Assembly: GCA_025331445.1 (NCBI GenBank)
Contig: JAIWNE010000045.1
Coordinates: 124,001 to 188,000 of the forward strand
Length of the DNA: 64,000 nucleotides
From: Blakeslea trispora
Lineage: Eukaryota > Mucoromycota > Mucoromycetes > Mucorales > Choanephoraceae
Reading direction: 5' to 3'
Within the stretch, counting starts at the first letter, position 1; each line of letters begins with the position of its first letter. Of the stretch, positions 33,939 to 45,281 are shown piece after piece. A program made the translations under genes and the position numbers. The notes under the pieces were generated by a model. That model searched no databases and was not told the origin of the DNA. It saw only the letters and a list, made by a program, of their open reading frames with translations.

Positions 33939-34111
33939 ATGACCAAATGATTTTCGAAAAATTAACCAAATGAAGTCTAAATAAGTAACCGATTGAGATT
34001 TGAAAAATCAACCAATTGAGAGTCAAAAAAGTGACCAAATGAAGCTCTATTTTTAGTATTTTTGGGAGACCAAATTTTCAAAAAAGTGACCAATTGGAAC
34101 CGGAAGCACTG
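33939..34111 (-). repeat. right terminal inverted repeat, 173 bp
   Basis: Reverse complement of the left repeat. Its inner edge is 24 bp upstream of the transposase start codon at 33915. Confidence 0.93.
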
Positions 34112-34181
34112 TATCAAGTAAAAAAAAAAAAAGTAAAGGGGAAAGTGAAAGTGAAAGGGGAAAAAAGAGATGCAAAAATGT

Positions 34182-37100
34182 TTACACCAAATCGTCAGTG
34201 TATGATATAGGTGAATAGTCTAACTTTTTCTTTGTCACATATTCATTTAGAATACATTTGGAGACAATAGCAGCATGGTGTAAAGGACTGTAGGGTGTGA
34301 AGGGAAACATAGGCCCCACGGATCCATCGGCTTCTCCGCCAAGTGTAATGCCAGTGGAGATGTTACCATCAATGCAGACATTCTTGAATGTCTGAGGAAA
34401 ATAAGAAGCCAACTTTCCGTAGGTCATGTATTCCTCAGAATCCAAATAATATCGGCCCGCTTTCTCATGCTCTCGCAACAAACCTTCTGTCATTTCAATA
34501 CAAGTCCGATCAGTATAGTTATCATCGCCGTCATTGTTTAGATGCATTGTCAGTAGCGGCCGTGTCGAGCTTTCCATACGACTATAGATATAGTACCGAA
34601 TAAGCGCTATCAATCGTAAACACAAGGCTCGTAATTGCTTTAAATCGTTTGCCTCTAATTTCTTCAGTAGACTATCTGTAAAGGGAAATAGACTTTTCCA
34701 TGTTGCTGAAGCTTGTCTAAATGGAATTTGAGTGTTTACTTTGTCAGTAAAGTAAAAAGTGATCATATAGTCGCACAATGCATGGAAATGATCAATGATG
34801 GCGAATATAGCTGTCGTCTGTGTGTCACCTCGTCGCTTGTGCGCATGTGCTAATTGTTTAAATCTACAAATAATCCATGAGTTTATGACTTCCAGCCTTT
34901 TTTTTTTCAATATTTGAAGAAATCACACTTACACAAATATAAATACTCTGCGTTGCTCTGTGGCATCTTCATTGGATGTTGAGGTAGTTATAGGTCTGTC
35001 AGGCACCGTGTGAGCAGATGAGGACGACGATGATAGAGGTGTTGCAGTAGCTGCTGGAATAGGTGTTGTAGCAGACTTTGGTGTGCTTGCGACATTAGAA
35101 CTGAAAGCGGATGTTGCTCGCTTACCATTCTTCGTACTTGAAGATAATGACGATGTATGATTATTAGTGGTATATTTTTGACTACTTCGATCACTGGTAG
35201 ACAATGGTGTTTTGTTTTCTTCTAGGGATGTGATAGTCTTCACGCCTTCAATGGCTTGTCGTTTTGCTGGTGGTTCACCTTCATGCTTTGGCGCCTGTTT
35301 ACTACTGCCATTGCCCATACTACCGCTATTGCTACTTTCGAAATCAGCAGTACTTCTTCGTTTACCTTCTTTTTCTGATATACGTGAAATGGGTGAAGAA
35401 AGCCGGCGATGATCCAGGCTTGTCTGTCTTCGTCTGTCGCTAGGCGAGCGGTTTTTGTTTTTACTCTCTGAGCGATGACTGCGTCCGACAGGTGAACGTG
35501 AACGGGAGTGAGAGCGAGAACGAGAGCGAGAGCGATGATATGAAGTGCGGCGGTTTTTATCTCCTCTTCGGCTACTTGTATTATCTTCGTAGTATCGATC
35601 TCGTTTGGAAGACGATTTGTCCTCATCACGTCGGATACTTCCTCTATGCTTACGTGAATAATCGGTGCGTTCATGATCGTCTTCTTGACTATCGTTGTAT
35701 CCACGATATCTGCTGCTGGAAGTAGTCGAGCTTGTTACAGCTGGAGTTGCCGCAGTATTAGCGACAGCATTGCTGTTGTTACCAGCAGCATTGGTAGCAG
35801 TGGCGTTGGCAGTAGTAGTATTAGTAGTAGTAGAATTTGTGGCTACAGCAGCTGTAGTAGTATTTGGAATAGGAGCAGGGGTAACAATAATAGGTGTTTC
35901 ATTAGTTGGCACTACACTTGATGGTGCAACTGTTTGTATGGGCGAGGGAGATGGACTGATTGTTTCGCCTTCTTCCAGTTCCATCTCTGGACTTTTGTTA
36001 TAGTGACTGGTATGAGTGTTACTAGCATTGTTGTTTCTTTTTGGAATCTTGATTGACTTCAAAAAGGCTGCAGATACAGAGCTAGGATACGCTTGCTTTT
36101 CTACAGAAGACGAAGGTGTAGGTGATGGCAAGGGTGATTTGCTCATAACTGATTCTGACTCTTTGGGTTTTTGAGTAGAAGATTTTGATCGTTTTGTTGA
36201 ATCGCTCAGCGATTTCTTGGAAGCTACAGTGGTGGTAATGACAGGAACGTCGGTCGCTGATGCTTTAATATCTATGCTAGTTTTAGACTGAGGTTTAGTC
36301 TGATTAGTATTAGATTTGGATAACGCTGAAGTAGCAGAATATTCGTCTATAAAAGAAAGATGAAGAAAAAGCAAAAGAGATCGTATGTGTTAATATGCAG
36401 GTGAGTCCAACTAGTGAAGAACATGCTTTACTTTTTGTAAGAGATGGCTCCAGCGCATTGGTGCGAGATTTCTTATTTACATGTTGAGTGACTTTAGTTT
36501 CACGAGGTTGATCTATCGAAGATGTACCGGTGCGCTGAGAAGTTGCTTTAGCAACCTTAATTTTTGATTTTTCTAAAGTGGCATTTGCTATATTGCGCTC
36601 TTTAGCTACATGAAGCAAGTCGTCAGATACTTGATTGAAATGGAAAAATAAACTTGGTCTCTGTATAGGCTCGGTAACGCGTGGAACTCTAGGTATATTT
36701 GTGTGAATAAACAAAGCTCTTTTTTGTTGAAACAGAAACACATGCATACTCTTGCAAGGCCTTTAGGCTTCTACATTCAACTTCATCCATCTCTCCCAGT
36801 AGGTATTTGCGAGCTTCAATAAGATCCTAAGCACGTTTAACCACATAAATATATCAAAGCATTCTTTTCTTTTTTTTTTGCCATTGCTCAAAACTTACTG
36901 GTATATTTTCTGTGTATTTTGTTTTTTCTGTAGGCATTGATTTTGAGGAGATGCGGGGACGTGCGCTTGATGCAGTAGTGCCTTGTATCACATTGAGGGG
37001 TTGTTGTTTCTTGACAGCAGTTGATTTCTCAGGACTGATTACAGACTTGCTCTTACTTGCTGAAGAAACAGAAGTCGTCTTATCGTTAGGTTTAGTGGCA

Positions 37101-37855
37101 TAAATCTTGGCTGTTTTGGTATTACTTGAAGGCTTTCGTCTAGTTGTATCAGTTAGATTCTGTAAGACGCCTTTGATCTTATCTGGTATGGGTTCCATTA
37201 ATCGTTTGTTTTTATCTTGAGTACGCGTTGAGCTATTTCCAACCGCACTAGATGCATTAGGTGTAGAGGAAGAAGCAACTGTTGGTACAGGATGAGTTAC
37301 AGGAGTTTGCTTGGCTGATACTGCTCTATTGTTATTAGAAGACGGTGGTAGCTGTGGAGGTGTAGCTTTATGCGAATTGGTATTGTTAGCAGCACCACTG
37401 GCAGCAATGGGTGTATTGGATTTACTGTATTCGTTCATGATGTCTTCTACGGGCCGCAATTTGACACCTGTGCTTTGAGGATAAACTGGCTCAGGCTGTC
37501 TTACTTTTTTATTGGAAGCGGGCACTGTCCAGTATCGATCTTGTACGCGGTGCTGTTTGGTCAGCTCCTTAACGGGCAAATCAATACTCATGTCCTGAAG
37601 GATAGGCCAAACTTCCTTTGGCTCGGCTCTAAATTCCTCTTCGTCTTCGGCCACCAAGTTTGCAAATTCTCCAGGCCGCAACCAGGTACTCTTGTCTCGA
37701 AATCGTTTGTAGGTGATGACATTGGTTGCTCGGAATCCCTTCATACAACGACTGATTTCGTTTTTTAGAATAACGTCAAAGCTTGCGCTATGGTTGCTTT
37801 CTCTTTTTATAGAAGGCTTGTGTTCTCTCGAATATCGCTCTTCTTTTGTTGTCAT
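34182..37855 (-). CDS. large Ser-rich nuclear protein, possibly AF4/FMR2 (AFF4)-like
   Basis: Five exons join in frame: 37855-36899, 36826-36750, 36688-36432, 36346-34933 and 34863-34182, giving 1,128 residues. The N-terminal 120 residues are conserved-looking (FRATNVITYKRFRDKSTWLR, EPKEVWPILQDMSIDLPVKE). The middle is a long disordered Ser/Thr/Asn/Pro region with an RS-rich block (SRSRSRSHSRSRS). The C-terminal about 230 residues are helical (AHAHKRRGDTQTTAIFAIID...LRALCLRLIALIRYYIYSRM) and resemble the C-terminal homology domain of AFF proteins, the scaffold of the super elongation complex. That link is by remembered pattern only. An unrelated disordered nuclear factor is the alternative. 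Confidence 0.6.
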
Positions 37856-39095
37856 GACAGTCTGTATTCAAGGTGGAAAAAATAACAGTATAGTAGCTGG
37901 ATCTAGGTAATACTAAGTTCTTTTCTTCTTTTATAGAGCCTGGCTGTACAGCAAAGAAAATTGAGTAATCAGTCAGAGAGGAGAAGAGAGATAAAGAGAA
38001 CGAATTATTAAGAGTGGAGTGAGAAATATATCTTTGTATTGCAAGACAGAAAATATGCAAGTCTTAAAAAGAAAGCACTTGTTTCTAGCTTTTGCTACCT
38101 AACAATTGCACTATAAGTCTCTATGAACGAAAGAAACAGAACCAGAGGAAAGCTGGAAATGCCAGAGTACGTCAATCAAAGAGATAATGGAGAGTGCTGA
38201 GAGAAGAGAAAGAAAGACACAGGAAGTAAGAGAGAAAGGGAAAGGCCACAAAATCTTGGTTGCATTCTGAGTTTTAAAGTGCGTGAACACGTCACAAAGC
38301 AATGGACAAAAGACATTCTCTGTGCAGCAGAGTGGGTTGATTGATGATGACTATTTATTGTAAGAGAAAACAGGCTCTATTGGCTATTCTGTATGCTTTG
38401 AATATAGCATGTGTGATTTTTTTTTTATATTAATTTGGTCTAAATGTACGTGTACTGTAATTTGCTAAACAAATCGAGATCTGAGTTTAGACGGTCTCAG
38501 GTTCAAACATGTAACCATATGAACGCCGTTTCAATGTTTAATGGTTGAACTGTCACTAAAGATAGTAAAAATTGTAACAATACATCATTACAAGAAAACA
38601 GCAGAGTTTGATCAAGTTGATGTACAAACTAGTTTGCAATGAACTCTCCAGAAAATCTGTTGTGTATGCTGCATATGTTTATTAAAATAGTTTCTTTTTT
38701 TTTTCTTATTTATACCGAATTATTCAATATGGTAGGAAATATTTGCTGTATGATATGATCAAAAAGGTACGTAGTATGCTTCTTCTTTTCCTTTTGCAAC
38801 TGTCAATAATAGAACGTTAAATATAGAGACCATCACAATAAAAAGGGTGTCTTTACATAAATAATCTTTGATATCAAATTTGAAAAGTCAATATCAGCAT
38901 AATGGCTTTGATGGTTTAACTGTTAAAGATAAGTGTCATTCTATGAAACAACTTTAATACTCAAATACGCATACTTTGCTCTTGGTTACAATTGCTTCGA
39001 GATGTGCGGGGTATCAAGTCCTTATAGGGTATGATAGGAACAATACGATTCTTGAAATTATCAAATAAACTTTACATGTATTTTCTGAAAAGACT
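37856..39095. other. intergenic region
   Basis: About 1.2 kb between the AFF-like start and the Fanzor relic. The last 400 bp may contain more decayed Fanzor sequence on the minus strand, but no motif could be matched. Confidence 0.4.
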
Positions 39096-41427
39096 TCATA
39101 CTTGGTTCTGTTTTATTTCTCTCTCCCTTATTTTCTTTGTAAGAAAGATGAAGCCTTTCTCAGGATTTAACAAACTACATTGCTCAGCCTTTAAAACACC
39201 TCGAGTCGCACTTGTAAGCAAAATGGATGACTGATTTTCTGTTTCTTCTTCTTTTGGGACATCAGAGACACCTTTTCCCTTCTTGGAAATCTGAGCTCTA
39301 TAGCGCAAGGTCATTCTCTTGTAGTATAGATCTTGATTAAGTGAAGCTTTGGTGGACTTGCACTTTTGAATGTCAAGATTTTCTTTGTATTATTGATCCT
39401 TGGCTGTTTTCAGTTTAGCTTTAAGCTCGCTGTCGTTTTTGACCCTGGCCACATTGGTCTTGATTTGTTTTATCTCATTCATCAGCTTGACCACTTTGTC
39501 AGACTTGTACAGGTCTCGTAACGTATCGTTCAATTTCTTGACTTTGTCTTGCAAAACAGTAATTTCCTTTATCCACTCGGAGGAGCCATTCTTACACTCT
39601 TCTTTAATTACAGGATGATTCAGGATACGCGAAAAATATGTAAATATGTATCTGATTTCTCTACTTGAACTTTGTTAGCTCTGTAGGTAGTCTTTGATCC
39701 TAGTACTTTGCAAGCTTTCATTCCGGGTATCACGTTGATACTTTGTGCGAAAGTGAGCTTGTAATTTGTGACATATCAAAGATTTTGGCGGTGAACAGGA
39801 AGACTCATCGTCAACAGCCTTAGCTTCTTTTTCAGCAGAGCTATATAAAAGAGGCGAGTTAGTTATTTTCAATTGTGCAGACAGAGACTAGTTCTTACCA
39901 AATCGTCATTTTCCTTTTTCTTTCCTATGACAGCACTAGTAGAGAAATATCATACATACTTGTTAGTATGCTCTCTTAGCCATTAAACTCTTATCTTACA
40001 AAAACGGAGCCTCTATCTTTTCTAGGACTCTTGAAAAAAATTGATTCTTTGTTCGTTTTTTTGCGCATGGTATTTGCATTTTTCTTACTTTTCTTTATCA
40101 ACCATTTTCTGAAGCTTCTTTTTGAGTTCCTTCTTCTTATATTCTTCTCTTGTTAACTCTCTGCGTCTTTTGGAGCTGAGTACTGGCATATTTCTCTGAG
40201 CACTCTTTTCCTTCTTGTCTTTTCTCTCCCTCTCTTTTTCCTCTGTAATGTATGATATGTAATCATTAGCTCTACTACCAGCTAAATGCAGCTTGATCAA
40301 GACAGAGACCAAGCAATCAAGAAGTTTTGTAAATATATTGTTGCAGACCCACATGTTCTTTGTGTTTGTCATGATTTTAGTTGTAACAACAACTTTTTCC
40401 TCTTGTTTAATTGAGTTTGTGTAAGTGGCTTTCTTTATTCCGTTTTTTTCTAGTTCCTCAAAGAAAAAGCTCTCTACAGGATGTTTTTGAAGATTGCTTG
40501 GAAGAGCATCTGAACCAAAAAAAATAGGAGGCAATGAGTGACAGGTGTTGATCAGTGAATAAAATACTTAGTTCTTCTTAAAGCCCACTTGGAATATCTT
40601 TCAGGAGACGTATAGAGGAGAACAAAGACTGAATACTGTTCTTTTAAACAAACTCGTTTGGGAGCAAACCAAGTATATTGTATCCTTCTGATGATTCTAC
40701 ATAAAAGCCATCACTGTCGACGTCAAAGGCTGTGCTTTTCATGATGATTGCCATGGAGTTTACTACAAGCAGAAACTGAAAATGATAGTCACTTGCGTTC
40801 TTAATGGATGACTCTAACTTTGTTATGACAATCTCTTCTATCTCTTTGGGTAATTTTTTAAGGGCTTTGTTTATGAATATAAAAAAAAGTTCTGCACTCA
40901 TCCCTGGTATTTGAGCTATCTTGAACTGGCTATACAGATGAAGAAGAGGGGTTTCTCTTTGAAAGAAAAAGATGTTTTTCTCTTTAAAAATACTGGCGAT
41001 TGAGTCAAGTTATTCATTAACATAATCTGCAAATAAGTGAATTTGCAGCTTCTTGGCACTGTTTTTCGCAAAGTTTCTCATCACGGTAGCTTCCAGGCCA
41101 GCAAATGTCGCAGCATCTGTCATTATTCCATTTGAAAGCTTTTTCTTGCTTTGTAAGTCCTTTTTTTGCTTTTTTTGAACCAACATCAAGTTTCTTGCTA
41201 CTTCTTATCTTATTCAGAATTACAGTTAATGTAAAGTTGTGCATTGATTGATTAAAATATGCAAGATAAGATAGGTCATTATTGTGTTGTTTTTTGGCTC
41301 TCTTAGCAAAGTGTGATTGTGAAGATTCTGCATCACTGAGACGTCGCTTGTTTGAGAGTGAAGGCACTGGCGTTTGCTTGTCTGCATCAAAGGAGCTGAC
41401 CTGTTTTTTCCTCTTTGAGTTAAGCAT
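39096..41427 (-). pseudogene. Fanzor-family relic, truncated second copy
   Basis: Pieces of one decayed gene can be followed on the minus strand and matched to the Fanzor gene next to it. IEEIVITKLESS...ASDYHFQFLLVV (40901-40644) matches IKTIFDTKM...ASDFVADFQLLVF. NMWVCNNIFTKLLDCL...IKLHL (40534-40085) matches NMWAEKKMFKILLDKL...RIHL. A coiled coil at about 39610-39400 and DLYYKRMTLRYRAQISKKGK (39314 on) match the region before RuvC. At the RuvC-I site this copy reads TSATRGVLKAE where the other has SGTDNGIVKMSE, so the first catalytic Asp is gone. Nothing matching the zinc ribbon or RuvC-III follows. Multiple stops and frame changes make this a dead, truncated paralogue. Confidence 0.72.
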
Positions 41428-41744
41428 TCTTTTACCATAGATCTTGAAGATTATGTTTACTGAAACTATAGATGAACATAACTTTTTTTTATAACTGAAC
41501 CTTTGTTAAGAATATCGAAGATCAAGCTAATGTGAGGAACAATCGAAAAAAAAATGGAAAAAATACATCCCAAATTAGGATATGATCATAGGAAATATGG
41601 TTGCGTCTTTCTTATATTTCAAAAGCTATCATCAAATTATAAATTGAGTTTAAATTGGCAAAGCTGTCATGTCTGGGGGGGGGGGAGAGAAGATTTAGCA
41701 ATTTAAAGCAATTAGAGTTTATGTAACACTTACAACCTTGCTCA
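41428..41744. other. spacer between the two Fanzor copies
   Basis: AT-rich DNA with a G11 tract (41675-41685), directly 3' of the Fanzor stop codon. For TnpB/Fanzor elements this is where the guide (omega) RNA is expected, but no conserved structure can be assigned by eye. Confidence 0.4.
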
Positions 41745-41745
41745 T

Positions 41746-41758
41746 CACGCTTCGCGTG
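41746..41758. other. GC-rich hairpin overlapping the Fanzor stop codon
   Basis: CACGC-TTC-GCGTG, a perfect 5-bp stem with a 3-nt loop, overlaps the TGA at 41747-41745. It is unusually GC-rich for this AT-rich region and could be the first stem of an omega RNA. Confidence 0.4.
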
Positions 41759-43926
41759 CAGCCAATACACCGCTTCTTGTACAAAAGGATGCTGTTTTGT
41801 GATTAAATTCAGTGTCGGAGGGACTGATGGTCTGAGAGAAAGCAGGGAGGGTTTGCTGAAAGAGCATACTCGTAATCCCGGAAATGGCAATAGCAAGAGC
41901 AGACAGTTTGTCACGGCCACTTACCCCACGACCATTCTTGACAGATGGGCATTCAGGGTTCAAACAATGGAACGCGCCTTTCATGTTTCTATATACTGTT
42001 TTGTTTTTCACTTGTATGAGCTGCTTTGGATGTTGAAGTTTGTGAAAGCAATAGACACATGTCTGGGAAGTATAGTTTTCATTGGTAATGCTGACTGTTG
42101 TATAGCGGGCATGGTTATCCTGTTTCCAAGTTCCACCATAGCGCAGGTGCCGCTTGATTCTGGAGCCAACACCCATACCTCTATCACCAATCATCATAAC
42201 CAACTGCTTCTGAGATGACTGAGGCTCTACTTTCTTCTTGCCTTTTCGATCTTTGACTGCTTCTACTTTAGGGTTCAACCAAAGACGTTCTCGAGCACAA
42301 ACACGGTCTTTTGACTTCTTCATAAACATTTCTCTTTTCATATCACCCTTCTTCATCTTGGCATTCTGGTAGAAGCTTCTCACTACATTCTTATTATCTT
42401 GTAAACATCTGTACGCATTCCAAACATCTTCTTCATTCTTGATAGTACTGAAATTTTGACGTGACAATGCTGCTTCTGCTTCAGCGACTTGCGGACTGTT
42501 TTTCTTCATCAACGCCAACTCATGTCTGTAATGAAAGCTTCTACTTGCAAAATCAACATCTTCAGCCGAGACTGTCTTTGCTTCAGGCAATGGTTGGAAT
42601 TCAGGTTCAGTTTGCTCAGTCAAAGCAGCGAAACGGTTGTGGAGCTTCAAATGGTAGACATATCGTTCAAGTGAAACAGGTACTGATTCTGACATTTTTA
42701 CAATGCCATTGTCCGTGCCAGAGAAAACGAAATCTTGAGAAAGTTGTTGAGGATCTGGATCAAGTTTTGCATCTTCAGACTTGAATATAGCACCTCGTTC
42801 ATTGACATCAGCCTTTTGGATATGTCTCAAGGTCTTTTCAGCCTTCTGCTTTCCCTTGTCTTTTTTAGGCATGGCAAGAGCTCTACGTCGAATATACAGA
42901 CTAAATCTTTGATCAGACAACTCGCGCTTGCATTCTTCAACAGCCAAATAACCCTCATATCTTTTTTCTTTTAACAAATTGATGAGCTGAGATATCTCCT
43001 TTCGAATGTCATCTAAAGCTTTCTTTTGTAGCTCGGTAGGTATAGCCACTGGCAGTTCCTGCTGACCAGATTGAGTACCTTTGAGTTTGTTGATTGCGTT
43101 GCGAATGATATTAAAGATGTCTGGCAAGCAGCCACAAAGACCGGCTTCAGCTTCTTCGGAAGGAGTGGATGGCCTAGATGGTTCAGTTGGTAGAGCTTGA
43201 ATTGCAGAAGGCTCGGAGAAGGGGTTTTTCCAATATCGCTTAGCTACTTTGATTTGAATACCAAAGTTACCATCATTGTATGCTTTATAAGCTTGCTTCA
43301 GGTTCTTGGACAAATCATTCACTTCTTTCTGCAAAGTAGCAATTTCATTCTTGAGGTTGTTCTTGTCTTTTTCAGACTGCAACAGGATTTGCTGCCATGT
43401 TGATTCTGGAAGATTGCTGGTGGAAGGCTGCTTTTTTAAAGAAGCTGTTGTTTCCTTGGGCTTGTTCATCTTTGTACCTAACAACCTTACATGCTGTAAG
43501 CCGGGCAGAATAGTGATGTTGTGTGCGAATATTAACTTGTTTCTTTTGCATGCTGCTTGAATGCTTGCCATATCGAAAAAGGAATTAAACACAGCATCCT
43601 TATGATTATAGACATCAATTGTACGCTGAAGCGGTGTGCCATCATATTTGAAAAGGCTTAGTCTTTGTTGACCATGATTACAATACAAAGAGTAGAGGGA
43701 TTCTGCATTCATTCGGAAAGCTTTTAGGCTGGCAGAGGGCATAGGACACATGTTGCGATTAAATCTAGCATAACCGGCACAGCGGAGAAGATCGTTTGCA
43801 AGGATAATAAATGGAAGTTGGTGGCCAATAGAGTCACAGTTTGTTTTTGATGGGATATATGGTTTGAGCCTTGTGACAATAAGTAAGCATACATTAATCT
43901 CATGTTCTGCAAGATCAGCGCGTTTA

Positions 43927-45281
43927 CAGTGTGGTTCGAAATAAGCTGCGGATTTTGTAAACTCCGCAATTTGATTATCTAGCCCATTGTTGTTCTGTTG
44001 ATCTTCCCATCACCTTTTTCTTAATAAACATAATAAAATGAACACATCTACTATTACTCCTGTTACCAAAGAAGCCAATAAGCACCTTTCCGAATTCGAT
44101 TATGGTAGATTAGCAGGCGCTTTCTTGTACAAAGGAAACTTTGTTCAAATCTCAAGAGATCTCGACCTCCCTAAATCAACTGTACAATCATCTTATAAAA
44201 GACTTCAGAAAACACAAACCACTCTTCCCAAAACTTCAACTGAAAGAAAAAGGCTTCTTTCTCAAACTGGTTTGAACGCGATTAGTCAAAGCGTTCGTCG
44301 TCGACCTACTGAGTTAATTAGGGCTCAGCATCGTCGATTTTTGGGTTCAGGCAAGAAGGTCTCTTTGTCCACTTTTCGAGATGCATTGACTCGTATGAAG
44401 TTCAAACGTCGTGTAGCGGCAAAAAAGCCTGCTCTGAAGCAGACGCACAAACAATTGCGTTTAGCTTGGATCAAAGAGAGGTTGGATTGGGCAAGAGCTG
44501 ACTGGGATAAGGTAGTTTGGTCTGACGAGGCCAAGTTCACCCTGAAGAGCGCTAGTGCTGGAACCAGAGTAATCAGAAAGGATGGATAAAGGTACGAGGA
44601 GAGGCATATCAAGGATACCCACAAGTTTGGTTTGGGTTCTGTGATGGTATGGGGATGCTTTCACGCAAATGGTGTTGGCCCTTTAGTCACAACAACATGG
44701 ATCAATTGATCAAGAAGTCTATGTCCAATGTTTGGTTGATTACTATCTTCCTTGGATCGAAAAAGAGTCCAAGAAGACCAACATTGACTACATACTGCAA
44801 GAAGACAATGCTCCTTGTCATGTAGGAGCATATTCTAGGTGGTTGAAGATGGAGACCATGACCAACACCTTTGACAGATGGCCACCACAGAGTCCAGACC
44901 TCAACCCAATTGAAAAGGTCTGGGCTCAGCTGAAAAAGCGCTTAGATGAGCGTGAGAGTGAGGTGAACACCCTCAGTGACTTGGAAAGGGTTTTGAAAGA
45001 AAGAATGGTACCAGCTGACGCCAGAGTATCTAAACAACCTTGTTAGCAGTATGAGCCGAAGATGCAAATCAATTGCAAAAGCGCATGGAGGCCATACAAA
45101 GTATTAACAAATCCACTTTTTTTTTTAGCCAAATAGAACAGTATACTCTATTTTACACATCCTCAAAGTTTGAAGGTACTTTTAATAGGCAAAAGCTGTA
45201 CTGATGCACAACAGCCTTCATGATGTAAAGTACTCTTTAAATTTGATTTTCGAAATCCGCAACTTATTTCGAACCACACTG
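43927..45281 (+). mobile_element. Tc1 element inserted in the Fanzor gene
   Basis: A 1,355-bp element with 29-bp inverted repeats starting CAGTGTGGTTCGAAATAAG (43927-43955 and 45253-45281, one mismatch), flanked by the TA duplication (43925-43926, 45282-45283). Removing the element and one TA joins the Fanzor frame exactly: the codons around the site read ...ESLVN then KRADLAEHE. The insertion therefore came after the Fanzor gene was a continuous frame. Confidence 0.93.
44038..45107 (+). pseudogene. Tc1 transposase, decayed
   Basis: A Tc1-family transposase with an N-terminal HTH region (FVQISRDLDLPKSTVQSSYK), first catalytic Asp in VVWSDEAKF, second in YILQEDNAPCH, and PDLNPIEKVWAQLK with the third acidic residue. 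The C-terminus SIAKAHGGHTKY is typical. It is broken by a TAA at 44587-44589, a frame change near 44700 and another near 45010. It cannot make a full transposase; movement would need one supplied in trans. Confidence 0.88.

Larger units (their letters stand above)
30683..34111. mobile_element. Tc1/mariner-type element with 173-bp TIRs and a cargo gene
   Basis: A 3,429-bp element bounded by perfect inverted repeats (30683-30855 and 33939-34111) that start CAGTGCTTCCGG and are flanked by TA on both sides (30681-30682, 34112-34113), the standard Tc1/mariner target duplication. A DDE transposase reads on the minus strand but is split into N-terminal (33915-33646) and C-terminal (31666-30878) pieces. 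Between them lie a dispersed repeat and an intron-containing plus-strand gene. The perfect TIR identity suggests recent mobilisation, perhaps in trans. The right end is only 70 bp beyond the stop of the 34182-37855 gene. Confidence 0.92.

Noticed and set aside
38480..38520. tRNA-like GGTTCAAAC box
   Set aside because: No matching D-arm, anticodon arm or acceptor stem could be folded around it.
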